Positions 34,306 through 43,809 of a stretch of DNA of 64,000 bases are shown here, in pieces; position 1 is the stretch's first letter, and every line of letters begins with the position of its first letter. The notes under the pieces were generated by a model. The model worked only from the letters and a program-made list of their open reading frames with translations, ran no database searches and had not been told where the DNA came from. Source of the stretch: Acutalibacter sp. 1XD8-36 (GTDB taxonomy: Bacteria; Bacillota; Clostridia; Oscillospirales; Acutalibacteraceae); contig NZ_QZDU01000005.1 of assembly GCF_009917525.1 (NCBI RefSeq), positions 1 to 64,000 of the forward strand, in the 5' to 3' direction. A program made the translations under genes and the position numbers.

Positions 34306-35196
34306 CTAAAAGATTCGGTATCCGCAGAATTTGTCCGCCAGCTTATAGGCCATGGCAAGCAGCCCGAAGCTGATTGCCGACTTGAACAGGCCCACGGCTG
34401 TGGCAAAGCTGTATTGGATATTGACCAAGCCCTCCCGGTAAACATAGGTGTCGATAATGTCGCCGGTACGGTATACAAGAGGCGAGTACATATTAAATAC
34501 CTGGTCGAAGCCGGCATTGAGCACATTGCCGATACTCAGAGTGCCCATCAGGATGATAGTTGGCAGAATGGCCGGCAGGGTGATATGAAGGATTTTCTTC
34601 CAGCGTCCTGCGCCGTCAATATCCGCGGCTTCATATAGAGTTGGGTCAATACCGGTCATAGCAGCTACGTAAATCACGGCGTTATAGCCGAACTCCTTCC
34701 ACACATCAGTACCGATAATAATGGGGCGAAACCATGTGTTGCTAATCATAAACATTGTGGGCTCTCCGCCAAATGCCATGATTAACTGGTTGATAATACC
34801 GGTATAGGAGAAAATATTGCTAAACATCACCGCCAAAATAACCCAGGAGAGAAAATGCGGCAGGTAAACGGCAGTCTGTATAAAGCGCTTATACCGGACG
34901 TTTTGACACTCGTTTAGCAAAACCGCAAATACAACTGCCAGTAAAGTCCCAAGTATGATTTTTGACAGGGCGATTATCAGCGTATTCTGCAAAATCTGCC
35001 AGAAGTCAGGCAGCCGGAACAAGCGCTGAAACTGGGCAAGCCCCACAAATTTCGAGCCGAAAATACCCTTTGCCGGGATAAAGTTCTGGAAGGCCATTAC
35101 AATTCCAAACATGGGGATAATTGAGAATGTTATAAGGAATATCATGCCCGGAAGCAGCATTGCGTGGTAATATCTGGCGTTCTTCTTATTATACAA
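34306..35196 (-). CDS. LplB-type carbohydrate ABC permease
   Basis: 296 residues with the LplB-like start (YYHAMLLPGMIFLITFSIIP) and EAA loop LYEAADIDGAGRWKKI. The best start is a TTG at 35196 with AAGGAGG 9 bases upstream; the longer open frame to 35232 reads through that ribosome site. A stem-loop lies between it and the binding-protein gene. Confidence 0.88.
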   Translation of the reverse strand: MYNKKNARYYHAMLLPGMIFLITFSIIPMFGIVMAFQNFIPAKGIFGSKFVGLAQFQRLFRLPDFWQILQNTLIIALSKIILGTLLAVVFAVLLNECQNVRYKRFIQTAVYLPHFLSWVILAVMFSNIFSYTGIINQLIMAFGGEPTMFMISNTWFRPIIIGTDVWKEFGYNAVIYVAAMTGIDPTLYEAADIDGAGRWKKILHITLPAILPTIILMGTLSIGNVLNAGFDQVFNMYSPLVYRTGDIIDTYVYREGLVNIQYSFATAVGLFKSAISFGLLAMAYKLADKFCGYRIF

Positions 35197-35230
35197 TAAA
35201 ATCGACCTCCTTAAAGTGTACCGAAACGGC

Positions 35231-35262
35231 AAGGGTACGCCCGAATAACCGGGCGTACCCTT
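35231..35262 (-). promoter_or_regulatory. Intercistronic stem-loop after the binding-protein gene
   Basis: Perfect 13-bp inverted repeat (35231-35243 with 35250-35262), 6-base loop, no T-run. It lies between the binding-protein stop (35311) and the permease ribosome site. Such hairpins usually stabilise or partly terminate the transcript so that binding protein exceeds permease. Confidence 0.7.
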
Positions 35263-35310
35263 CTCCGCACGGCAGAACCGCAGGGACCATTCTAGCTGCG
35301 GGTCGTCCGA

Positions 35311-37059
35311 TTAGCCTTGGTCAACGATTGCCTGAACTTCTTCCGTCAGGGTGTCGCCGCCCAGGGACTTCCATTGGTTGACAAATTCATCGAAATATTC
35401 CACCGGCTTATCGCCTACGATGATTTGCAGATACATCTCGTCTTCCAGCTTGTCCAGCGCCGCCTTTAAGGTAGTTGAAGACTCTGTCTCATAGTAGTAA
35501 GCCGGATAAACCGGGTTCCCTTCCTCGGTGACGTTGCCGCCTACATACCGGGTCCAGTATGCCCAGAAGCCCATCTCGTCCTTGTCTCCGTCGGCGAATT
35601 TCCTGGACGCTGTGCACTGGCTGCGGTCGTAGTCCGTCATGCCGGGATACTCGGTGTATGAGCCGTTCTCTACGTTGTCCTTCACGCATATGCTCAGCTT
35701 TGGCACCACGTCAAAATAGTCAAAGGTCAAAGCCCCCAGCACATTCAGGCTGCGGCCGCCCGCGTCATCCACCGCGCCGCTGTTACGCAGTTCAAGGCTC
35801 TTTTCGGCATATTTGCAGGCAATTTCATCGTTAGGGTCATGTGTGCCCCGGACTATTTCATTGTTAGCCGCAAGAGCAATTACTGCAGCCTCAGGGTGCT
35901 CACAGTCCTTACTGACAACACACACGGTCTCAGTGGGAGAGCCGGTCATGTAGTTGAACTCACCCTTGCTGTTCACCGGCCCAGGAATTGCCACATACTC
36001 AATGTCCGGCGTATTGGCCAAAGCGTCGTTTGCGATTGCCCACCAGGCCCCGAATTTGGCGCCTGCTGTGCCTGAGGTCCACAGGGCCTCTGTCTCGCCG
36101 GAGCCAATGCGGGTTGGGAACTGCTTGTCAATCAGGCCCCGCTGATACCAGTCGGCAAGAAGCGCCAGGGCGTCTTTCATTCTGGGGTCGGTAGAACCGT
36201 AATATACCTTTCCGTTCTCGTCCTTCATCCAATGAGTTGGGTACACATCGAAGGCATTGAATACGGATTCCAGACCGTAATTGTTGGCGTAGCCCAGCAC
36301 GGGCTTTGTCGCCTGCACCACCAGGCCCACTGTATCATCCTCACCGTTTCCATCGGGGTCCTGCGTGACAAAAGCCTCGAGAACACCGGCAATTTCGTCC
36401 AGTGTCTTGGGTACTTCAAGGTTTAGCGCATCCAGCCAGTCCTTGCGCATCCAGAGCAGATTCTGAGCATAGCCCAGATTACTTCCGGGAATTGCCAGCT
36501 GCTTGCCCTCAACGGTTACAGCTTCGATATTGCGGTTTTCAAAGCTCTCGTCTACCAGTTCCAGTGTGGCGCCTCGATACTTGGGGTAAATCTCAGTTAG
36601 GTCGGCTAGGAGGTCATTTTCAGCCATCTGGCGGAAGGTGAGATACTTATCAACATACATCAAATCGCAAAGCTCGCCGGAGGCTATGTTTATGGAAAGC
36701 TTGTTATTGTACTCGGAAGCCTCGGCGCTCCATGCCAGCTTCATCTCAATATTATAGCGCTCCTTCAGAAAATCGTTGATGTAGTTTTCCTCCGGAGACT
36801 GATCCGCCGGGAACTTGGCACCGGGATACATTACCTTGCTGTACGTGATAGTTACAGGCTCCCTGTACCTCCCATTTTCATCAAACGGACCGTCGTCTGC
36901 GGAAGTCTCTGACGGCTCTGAATCCTGCTGAGTGGAGGAGATTTTGTCGCCTCCAGCAGAAACGTCAGAGGAGGGCTTGTCTCCGTTACCGCAAGCTGCA
37001 CTGGAAAGCATCAGCGCAGCAGCCAAGAGCAATGCGGCTAATTTTCTGCTTTTGTTCAT
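35311..37059 (-). CDS. LplA-type sugar-binding lipoprotein
   Basis: 582 residues. The signal peptide ends in lipobox SSAAC (lipidated Cys near 23), followed by a Ser/Glu/Asp linker and a large binding domain (about 65-582) of the long LplA-like type (EENYINDFLKERYNIEMKLA). It captures an oligosaccharide for the permeases 34306 and 33386. It is the first gene of the operon with a direct-repeat operator upstream. Confidence 0.93.
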   Translation of the reverse strand: MNKSRKLAALLLAAALMLSSAACGNGDKPSSDVSAGGDKISSTQQDSEPSETSADDGPFDENGRYREPVTITYSKVMYPGAKFPADQSPEENYINDFLKERYNIEMKLAWSAEASEYNNKLSINIASGELCDLMYVDKYLTFRQMAENDLLADLTEIYPKYRGATLELVDESFENRNIEAVTVEGKQLAIPGSNLGYAQNLLWMRKDWLDALNLEVPKTLDEIAGVLEAFVTQDPDGNGEDDTVGLVVQATKPVLGYANNYGLESVFNAFDVYPTHWMKDENGKVYYGSTDPRMKDALALLADWYQRGLIDKQFPTRIGSGETEALWTSGTAGAKFGAWWAIANDALANTPDIEYVAIPGPVNSKGEFNYMTGSPTETVCVVSKDCEHPEAAVIALAANNEIVRGTHDPNDEIACKYAEKSLELRNSGAVDDAGGRSLNVLGALTFDYFDVVPKLSICVKDNVENGSYTEYPGMTDYDRSQCTASRKFADGDKDEMGFWAYWTRYVGGNVTEEGNPVYPAYYYETESSTTLKAALDKLEDEMYLQIIVGDKPVEYFDEFVNQWKSLGGDTLTEEVQAIVDQG

Positions 37060-37118
37060 TACACATCACCTTTCTTTCGTTGTCTCGCTGGATTTTTTAG
37101 CTCCAACCGCTTTAGTTT

Positions 37119-37146
37119 AGTATACTATGCTGTCAAAAATAATGAA
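37119..37146 (-). promoter_or_regulatory. Weak promoter of the binding-protein operon
   Basis: On the minus strand TATACT (37119-37124) with a poor -35 match TTCATT (37141-37146), 16 bases apart. A weak -35 box is expected of a promoter needing an activator. Confidence 0.5.
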
Positions 37147-37156
37147 ATAAATAAAC

Positions 37157-37188
37157 CCGACATGGTTTGTGCACAAAACCGACATGGT
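37157..37188 (-). promoter_or_regulatory. Candidate YesN operator: 22-bp-spaced direct repeat
   Basis: On the minus strand ACCATGTCGG occurs twice (37179-37188 and 37157-37166), starts 22 bases apart, ending 10 bases upstream of the -35 region of the importer operon. AraC-type DNA-binding domains usually bind direct repeats near two helical turns apart in exactly this position. Confidence 0.6.
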
Positions 37189-37234
37189 GAGTTTCCTGTT
37201 TCGCCTGCGGCTCAGCTGCCTAATGGCTAGAACC

Positions 37235-37272
37235 AAAAAGAGAAGGGTGCCTCCCGGCTCCCTTCTCTTTTT
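37235..37272 (-). terminator. Terminator of the 51198-37280 operon
   Basis: Perfect 13-bp inverted repeat with A-run and T-run (37235-37247 with 37260-37272), 12-base loop, 8 bases after the deacetylase stop. It isolates the long operon from the importer operon that starts at 37059. Confidence 0.9.
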
Positions 37273-37279
37273 GTGTAAT

Positions 37280-38152
37280 TTACAGTACAGCAGGCTCAGG
37301 CAGTGTTGTCACACAGCCCGGCTTAATCTCTGTGGCAGAATCGGACCCAATAGCTCCGACCCATACAGAGACGCAGGTCGGGTTATACACAAGGCACCCA
37401 TCCACAGAGAAAATCAACTGCCGGTAGGCTGAGACATAGCTTTCAATCTCGCCATTGGTTGCATACCAGATGTTTTCGTGGCCTGACATCTTTTCCAAAA
37501 AGCGCTCGATATAATCCCAATTATCGTTTTGGTCGAATTCATAGCAGTGCCCCCATACATAGAACAGCTTCAGCATTGGGAACAAGGAAGTGTCTTTCAG
37601 AAAATTCTCTGTAAGCTCCGGAAGCCTTTCATCATCGTGATGGCATGTGGGGTCCCAAATCAGGAAATCTTCCGGGATATCAAAAGCATGGGTAGCTTTT
37701 ATGGTCCGGGCGTAGGTGATACCGCAGCTCTTCAAGGCGTTCACCACCGTGTTATCGTAGGCGCCAAAGGCGTATGCAAAACCGGTGATTGGATACCCCG
37801 CCAATGCTTCCAGCTCTTTCCGGCAGTTTAAAATCTCGTTAAGGCACCGGGCTGAATCTGTATTGCAGACGGTGGTATGGTACAGTCCGTGAGAGGCTAT
37901 CTCATGACCGGCGTATATGTTTTTGACCTCTTTGGGAGGCACCTTATTATGGGTCGCGGGCCTCTTCCCCATGTTAATCATTCCGGGCTGTCCCAGCAGT
38001 CCTGAATTGAGATTAAACGTCCCCTTTATCCCATATTTATTGAGCAGTTCAATGAATCGGATATCCTGGGTCACGCCGTCGTCATAGCTTAGAGTAAAAG
38101 CCTTTCGCTTCCCGCCGGGCCACAACAGTCTGTCGTGCATTTGAAGACTCAT
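37280..38152 (-). CDS. Polysaccharide deacetylase (NodB-type) family protein
   Basis: 290 residues of the CE4/NodB fold. Motif 1 reads TLSYDDG (metal Asp and catalytic Asp) and motif 2 reads EIASHGLYH. The usual H-x(3)-H metal pair is present as H-G-L-Y-H. There is no signal peptide, unlike peptidoglycan or chitin deacetylases, so an intracellular sugar deacetylase role is likely. The ATG at 38152 has GGAGGG 9 bases upstream. It is the last gene of the 13-gene operon. Confidence 0.88.
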   Translation of the reverse strand: MSLQMHDRLLWPGGKRKAFTLSYDDGVTQDIRFIELLNKYGIKGTFNLNSGLLGQPGMINMGKRPATHNKVPPKEVKNIYAGHEIASHGLYHTTVCNTDSARCLNEILNCRKELEALAGYPITGFAYAFGAYDNTVVNALKSCGITYARTIKATHAFDIPEDFLIWDPTCHHDDERLPELTENFLKDTSLFPMLKLFYVWGHCYEFDQNDNWDYIERFLEKMSGHENIWYATNGEIESYVSAYRQLIFSVDGCLVYNPTCVSVWVGAIGSDSATEIKPGCVTTLPEPAVL

Positions 38153-38200
38153 AAAAATCATCCCTCCGCTTTTGTGAGATTACAGAGCCTGCACTAAGGT

Positions 38201-39163
38201 TTATCTTTTGACAAGGTGCAGGGCAAACCCGCCAATCTCTTCTTTTAAGTAAATGAGCGTTGTATGGCCCTCGCAATCCACCTTGCAGGAGGTTTCATCG
38301 AAAGCCATGCCCCGCTTTTCCAGCTGATATACAGCTCTGTCAACATTCCTTGTGCCGATTGCGATATGTCCATGCACTCCTAAGTACGGGCCCTTTATAC
38401 ACTCTACCAACGAGCCTGCAAAAACAGCCGTTTCATTCGGCAGGTACGGCACATCAAATAAACGGCTGAAAAGGCTGGCAATCTGCTCGGCTTCCGCTGT
38501 GTCCCTACAGTTTATACCCACGTGGACAACTTTAAAATCCAGCATGGCGCGTACCGCCTCTTTACAGATAGCTGTAATCCCGCTCCAGTCTTCGTTTCGG
38601 ATTAGCTCCTGTTTTATCATCCACGAACCGCCGCAAGCAAGGACTCTGCCGCAGGAGAGATACTCATTCATATTCGCTGTATTTATCCCGCCGGTAGGCA
38701 GCCACTTTAGGCTATTGTAGGGGCCTGCCAGAGCTTTCAGCTTGGCTGCCCCTCCGCTCTGCTCGGCAGGGAAAAATTTTACCACGTTCAGCCCCAGGCC
38801 CATGGCCTGCTCCATTTCGCCCGGCGTTGATGTCCCGGGAATGACAAGGGCACCTTTGGAAATGGCATAGCGGATAACATCAGAGTTAAAACCGGGAGTG
38901 ACTATAAATTTGCCGCCTGCTCCCAGAGCCTTATCAACCTGTTGGCAGGTAATGACTGTCCCCGCGCCTACCAAAACCTCCGGGCACTCCTGAGAGATTC
39001 TGCTAATGGACTCCTCTGCCGCGGCTGTACGGAAAGTGACTTCTGCAACATGGAGGCCTCCGGCAGCCAAAGCTCTTGCCAGAGGTACTGCCTTTTTCGC
39101 GTCATCAATCTCAATGACTGGGACGATACCAATTTTTGAGATTTGCTCCAACCGTTTATCCAT
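38201..39163 (-). CDS. KDPG/KHG aldolase fused to a VOC-like domain
   Basis: 320 residues. Residues 1-205 are a class I KDPG/KHG aldolase with E41 in EVTFRT and Schiff-base K129 in VVKFFPAE. Residues 210-320 form a glyoxalase/VOC-like domain (FKVVHVGINCRDTAEAEQIA, PYLGVHGHIAIGTRNVDRAV). The aldolase splits a 2-keto-3-deoxy sugar acid (phosphate) to pyruvate plus an aldehyde. The appended metal-binding domain might process the substrate or product. Typical Eda is about 210 residues, so the fusion adds a whole domain. Confidence 0.9.
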   Translation of the reverse strand: MDKRLEQISKIGIVPVIEIDDAKKAVPLARALAAGGLHVAEVTFRTAAAEESISRISQECPEVLVGAGTVITCQQVDKALGAGGKFIVTPGFNSDVIRYAISKGALVIPGTSTPGEMEQAMGLGLNVVKFFPAEQSGGAAKLKALAGPYNSLKWLPTGGINTANMNEYLSCGRVLACGGSWMIKQELIRNEDWSGITAICKEAVRAMLDFKVVHVGINCRDTAEAEQIASLFSRLFDVPYLPNETAVFAGSLVECIKGPYLGVHGHIAIGTRNVDRAVYQLEKRGMAFDETSCKVDCEGHTTLIYLKEEIGGFALHLVKR

Positions 39164-39223
39164 TTTTTACACATCCTAAACAGTATTCAAACAGAAGAAA
39201 GAAGCTCCCGCTTTCCTGTCATG

Positions 39224-40351
39224 TCACTCCCTAAACTCTACAACTTTCTTCGTATTTGCTGATTCAAAGCAGGCCTCAATTATCTTCAAAACACGCAGGG
39301 CGTGCTCGTTGGTGACAATCTGCTCAGCCTTGCCCTGGCAGGTCTCTACAAAATTTCTGTACAGTGCATTGCGGTCAAAGTCAAATTTTGGAAGGGGCAG
39401 CTCGGTCAGGGTCTCCTTGGTTCTGGGAGCCATGGTCTTGGTAAGGCCTGAGCCTGCTATAATGGGCAGGGCGTCCTTGTCATGCCAGCTTGACAGAAGC
39501 GTTATCTTGCCGTCGCAGTTCCAGTTTTGAATCTCTGCAGAGCCGTGGCTTGCAAAAAGGTTCCAAAGGGGGAGGCTGACAAAATGGCAGGTGTCCACTT
39601 CAAGGCGGACTGTAAGGCCATCTTCAAATGTCATATGGACAAACAGATTATCATCGCATTCCTCGCTAGTGATGTTTTTTAAGTCGCAAAATACGCGCTC
39701 CGGCGCTTTGCCTACCATCTTCACAATCCGGTCGATAATGTGTACGCCCCAGTCATACATCATCCCGCCGCCAAACTCCTTCTTGCTTCTCCAATCCCCA
39801 GGGATACCACGGGCGCCCATTATCCTGCACCGTATCTCAAATGTCCTTCCAAGAAGCTCCTCTTCATAAATCTTTTTGATGATGAGAAAATCCTCGTCCC
39901 ATTCCCTGTTCTGTCTGGGATAAAAGACTTTGCCTGCTTTTTCAGCTTCCTCTACCACCTCCATAAGGTCGGTGCTGCTCAGCATGACAGGCTTTTCGCA
40001 CAGCACATGCTTGCCTGCCCGCAAAGCGGAAATAGCCATGGGCTTATGCAGATGGTTTGGAGTGGCAATCAGGACAGCGTCTACGGTTTTGTCCCCCAAA
40101 AGTTCCTCATAACCGGCGTAAACGGAAATCCCCTGGGAAACCGCCCATTCAATACGCTCGGAGTCGATATCGGTTATGCCTGCAAGCTCGGCTATCTCTC
40201 CAAGGTTGGTAGTCATAGCGCTGTCGGGCATTTTGGCGTCGGCAACATTTCCCTTATAAACGGTCTCACCGGTTCCGCTTTGCAGCGCCACAGCATGTCC
40301 GCTTCCCATGCCACCGCAGCCAACTATGGCAATTCTGAATTTCTTATTCAT
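39224..40351 (-). CDS. Gfo/Idh/MocA-family oxidoreductase (copy 1 of the long operon)
   Basis: 375 residues. The dinucleotide loop reads AIVGCGGMGSGHAVAL, the EKP motif VLCEKPVMLS and the C-terminal substrate domain begins GRTFEIRCRI. It shares an unusual block (GKVFYPRQNREWDEDFLI) with the oxidoreductase at 46293, so the two are paralogues. The ATG has AGGAG upstream. Confidence 0.92.
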   Translation of the reverse strand: MNKKFRIAIVGCGGMGSGHAVALQSGTGETVYKGNVADAKMPDSAMTTNLGEIAELAGITDIDSERIEWAVSQGISVYAGYEELLGDKTVDAVLIATPNHLHKPMAISALRAGKHVLCEKPVMLSSTDLMEVVEEAEKAGKVFYPRQNREWDEDFLIIKKIYEEELLGRTFEIRCRIMGARGIPGDWRSKKEFGGGMMYDWGVHIIDRIVKMVGKAPERVFCDLKNITSEECDDNLFVHMTFEDGLTVRLEVDTCHFVSLPLWNLFASHGSAEIQNWNCDGKITLLSSWHDKDALPIIAGSGLTKTMAPRTKETLTELPLPKFDFDRNALYRNFVETCQGKAEQIVTNEHALRVLKIIEACFESANTKKVVEFRE

Positions 40352-40461
40352 GTTCAGTTCACTCCTGGTAAAATGATTCTTTTAAACCCACCGGGTAAGC
40401 TCATTATTATCCTGCACCAATTCCGTCTCTTTTGAAGGCGCTTTGGGCTCCTCTGTTCTCA

Positions 40462-41349
40462 TCAGCCCTTAACCGAGCCTATGGTAATGCCCTTGATAAA
40501 GGATTTCTGGAAGAATGGGTACATTATCAAAACCGGCAGAACTCCGATAACCGCCAAGGCCATCCTTATTCCCATAGAGGGCAAATCCTTAACGTCAATT
40601 CCCACCTGGCCGGAAATCTGGCTTTGCAGCACATTGACACTGTCCAGCACAGTTTTCAGGTAGTTCTGAATACCATACATGTCAGTACGGTTCTGGATGT
40701 AATAGATACCGTTGGTCCAGTTGTTCCAGTAGCCGATGAAAGACATCAGGGCAATGGTGCCGATGATTGGCTTACACAGCGGAATGACTACAGAAAGCAG
40801 GGCACGGTAGTCTCCCGCTCCGTCAATTTTCGCCGCGTCAACAATCTCGTTGGCTACATTTGATGTGATATATGTCCTCACCATAATGACGCTAAAGGGG
40901 CTCATCAGCAATCCGGGAATAATCATTCCGAACAATGTGTCCTTGATGTGGAATAGCTGGGTATAGACCATATAGGTGGGCACAAGGCCGCCGTTAAACA
41001 GCATGGTGAAGAACAGGAAAAACGCGAAGAAATTCTTCCCCGGAAGCTCCTGCTTGGAGAGTGGGTAGGCAAACAGAATTGTAAGGACCAAGCAGGTAAA
41101 AACTCCGCTTCCGGCAATGATAATACTCATCATATAGGCCCTCAAAACGCCGCCGCTGACAGAGAACAGGTAGCGGTAAGCGTCAAAGGTAACTATCTTT
41201 GGAAAGAGCGAGTAGCCGCTTTCAAGAATCTCCTTTTCAGTGGTAAAGGAGCTGGAAATCAACAGCCAGAAAGGTATGACAGCCATAATAACCAGGCAGA
41301 AGAGAAAGATATATTGTATGGCGATAAAGACCTTGTTGTTTGTAATCAT
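40462..41349 (-). CDS. LplC-type carbohydrate ABC permease
   Basis: 295 residues, about six helices, EAA loop NEIVDAAKIDGAGDYRAL, and the typical end FIKGITIGSVKG. It pairs with the permease 13 bases upstream and is served by the binding protein at 49621, which lies eight kilobases upstream in the same operon. Confidence 0.92.
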   Translation of the reverse strand: MITNNKVFIAIQYIFLFCLVIMAVIPFWLLISSSFTTEKEILESGYSLFPKIVTFDAYRYLFSVSGGVLRAYMMSIIIAGSGVFTCLVLTILFAYPLSKQELPGKNFFAFFLFFTMLFNGGLVPTYMVYTQLFHIKDTLFGMIIPGLLMSPFSVIMVRTYITSNVANEIVDAAKIDGAGDYRALLSVVIPLCKPIIGTIALMSFIGYWNNWTNGIYYIQNRTDMYGIQNYLKTVLDSVNVLQSQISGQVGIDVKDLPSMGIRMALAVIGVLPVLIMYPFFQKSFIKGITIGSVKG

Positions 41350-41362
41350 TTTCCGGCCTCCT

Positions 41363-42289
41363 TTAAAACAGCGAGCTTTCCGCGTCTACTTTTCTGACAA
41401 TCAGATTGGTGGAGACGACAAGCACGAAACCGAGAACAGACTGGAACAATCCTGCCGCGGAAGACCTCCCGATACTGTTCTGCTCCAGCAAAGCCCTGTA
41501 CACAAAGGTGTCGATGGTCTGTGTGGTGGAATAGAGCAGCCCGCTGTGCATGGGCACCTGGTAGAACAGGCCGAAGTCTGAGTAGCATATCCTGCCCACA
41601 GCAAGAATCAGAAGGATGATAATGGTCTTTTTCATGCAGGGCAGGGTAATCCTGAAAATCTGCTGCCACAAGGAGGCTCCGTCTACCACCGCAGCCTCGT
41701 AAAAAGTCTTGTCGATACCGATAAGCGTGGAATAATAGAGGATTGACGTGTAGCCAATGGACATCCACAGGTATACGATGATTAGGATTATAGGCCATGG
41801 CCCGGGGGTGTTGTACCAGCTGACCGGCTCCATATTGAGCAGCTTCAGTATGGAGTTGTTCATAAAGCCGTTCTGCTCGTTCAGGAAGGCGTAGACTATA
41901 TAGGTAATAATAATCGTGGAGAGCAAGTGGGGGATTAGAATAATTACCTGTGTGGCATTCCTGAAGAAGCGGTTCTTTACTGTATCAAGCGCAATGGCAA
42001 CAATCAGTCCTAGAAGGTTTCCAAGGATGATAAATGCTATATTGTAAAGGATTGTGTTCCTAAACATGATGTATGCGTCGTTAGAAGCAAACAGATACGT
42101 AAAGTTAGAGAAACCTGTCCAGGGGCTTTGGAGAATGCCAACGGAATAATCCACCTTTTTAAAGGCAATCAGAATTCCGAACATTGGCAGATAGTTGTTG
42201 ATAATCAGATAAATCATCCCTGGAATCAGCATGGTATACAGGGGCCAGCTTTTAAAAATGCGCTTTTGCAAGCTTGAATTTTTCCTCAT
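41363..42289 (-). CDS. LplB-type carbohydrate ABC permease
   Basis: 308 residues with LYTMLIPGMIYLIINNYLPM at the first helix and EAA loop FYEAAVVDGASLWQQI. The ATG at 42289 has AAGGG upstream; a GTG nine bases earlier is possible. No ATPase is encoded nearby. Confidence 0.92.
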   Translation of the reverse strand: MRKNSSLQKRIFKSWPLYTMLIPGMIYLIINNYLPMFGILIAFKKVDYSVGILQSPWTGFSNFTYLFASNDAYIMFRNTILYNIAFIILGNLLGLIVAIALDTVKNRFFRNATQVIILIPHLLSTIIITYIVYAFLNEQNGFMNNSILKLLNMEPVSWYNTPGPWPIILIIVYLWMSIGYTSILYYSTLIGIDKTFYEAAVVDGASLWQQIFRITLPCMKKTIIILLILAVGRICYSDFGLFYQVPMHSGLLYSTTQTIDTFVYRALLEQNSIGRSSAAGLFQSVLGFVLVVSTNLIVRKVDAESSLF

Positions 42290-42338
42290 TTTACCCACCC
42301 TTCTATTTCTTTTAAGTAAATTGAAAAGTAAAGGCTAC

Positions 42339-43775
42339 TCAATCATTAAGTATTCCTTTGAACGCAATGGTCTTCTGCTGGGTCATCTCCTCAAGAGTGG
42401 AAACCGCGCCTTCCCTTCCCACTCCAGAGTATTTATAGCCTCCAAAGGGCTGGTGGGCAAGCCTGTAGTTGCCGCTTCCGCCGATAATGCAGGAGCCTGA
42501 TTCTATACGGTTTGCCACCTTCATGGCTGTCTGCATGTCAGAGGTAATGACGCCGGAGGACAGTCCGAAAATGGTGTTGTTCGCAATCTCGATGGCGTCA
42601 TCCATGGTATCGAAAGGTATAAGAGGCCAGACAGGACCAAAGCACTCCATGTCCCTGGCGATATCCGCGGTCTTTGGGACCTTGATAACAGTGGGCTCCA
42701 CAAAGGCGCCGTTCCTCTTGCCTCCCAGCAGTAACTCCCCGCCCTGGCTGACGGTCAGCTCAATCTGCCTTTCCACTTCCATAGCGTCCGCTTCACGCAC
42801 ACAGGGGCCCATTTCCACAGAAGGGTCGGCAGGGTCGCCCACCTTGACAGCGGACAGCCGGGCCGCCAGGTCCTTCGCAAATTTATCGTAAATCCCCTTC
42901 TGCACAATAAATCGCTTGCTGGCGCAGCAGGTCTGGCCCGCATTGCCGATTCTGCCAGCTATGGTCTCGTCGAGCGCCTTCTCATAATCAGCGTCATCAA
43001 AGATAATGAGAGGGTCGTTGCCGCCAAGCTCAAGGGAAACCGGGCGAAGGGACTTTGCGCAGGTCTCAGCCAGAGATATCCCCACGCCGGTGCTGCCGGT
43101 AAAGCTGACAGCCGCCACGCGGGAGTCCTTGGCTGCCGCGGCGCCAATCAAGCTGCCCTTGCCGGTAACACAGCAGACAGCGTTTGCGGGCACGCCGGCC
43201 TTATAGAGCAGGTCCACAATCACAATAGCGCTGCGCGGGGTCTTGGAGGATGGCATTAAGACTACGGAGTTGCCTGTAACCAGCATAGGGGCCAGCTTAT
43301 GGGCCGCAAGCTCGCATGGATAGTTAAATGGTACGATATTGGCAAACACTCCCAGCGGCTCGTGGACAGTCATTACCACGTCGCCCTGTGACCTTGCCTC
43401 TCCGTTATAAGGCAGGGTCTTCCCATAGAAGGTATACGCCGCGGCGCAGTATATCCTGAAAATAGCCGCATTCGCATAGACTTCAGTTCTGCACTGCTCG
43501 ATAGGCTTCCCGCCTTCTTCGCACATAACCTTGGAAATCTCCTCCACGCTCTCCTCGACGAGGCAGGCGTACTTTTCCAGGATACGCATTTTCTCGTGGA
43601 GCGGAACCGCATTCCACTCCTTCTGTCCCTCAACCGCAAGGGAAATAGCTTTATCCAAATCCTCCAAAGTTCCGGCCGGCACGGTGTCTATCACTTTACC
43701 TGTGGCAGGATTGACAATGTCAATTTTGCCGCCGTCGGATGAATCCACAAACCTTCCTCCGATTAACATCTTCAT
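42339..43775 (-). CDS. Aldehyde dehydrogenase
   Basis: 478 residues of the ALDH superfamily. The NAD-binding motif is FTGSTGVG, the catalytic Glu is in LELGGNDP and the nucleophile Cys is in GNAGQTCCASKR. It is closest in feel to lactaldehyde/glycolaldehyde or succinate-semialdehyde dehydrogenases. With a 2-keto-3-deoxy-acid aldolase in the same operon, oxidation of the aldehyde it releases (for example lactaldehyde or glyceraldehyde) is a plausible role. Confidence 0.93.
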   Translation of the reverse strand: MKMLIGGRFVDSSDGGKIDIVNPATGKVIDTVPAGTLEDLDKAISLAVEGQKEWNAVPLHEKMRILEKYACLVEESVEEISKVMCEEGGKPIEQCRTEVYANAAIFRIYCAAAYTFYGKTLPYNGEARSQGDVVMTVHEPLGVFANIVPFNYPCELAAHKLAPMLVTGNSVVLMPSSKTPRSAIVIVDLLYKAGVPANAVCCVTGKGSLIGAAAAKDSRVAAVSFTGSTGVGISLAETCAKSLRPVSLELGGNDPLIIFDDADYEKALDETIAGRIGNAGQTCCASKRFIVQKGIYDKFAKDLAARLSAVKVGDPADPSVEMGPCVREADAMEVERQIELTVSQGGELLLGGKRNGAFVEPTVIKVPKTADIARDMECFGPVWPLIPFDTMDDAIEIANNTIFGLSSGVITSDMQTAMKVANRIESGSCIIGGSGNYRLAHQPFGGYKYSGVGREGAVSTLEEMTQQKTIAFKGILND

Positions 43776-43809
43776 ACAACTCAGCTCCTTTATTTGACTG
43801 TTTATAAAC

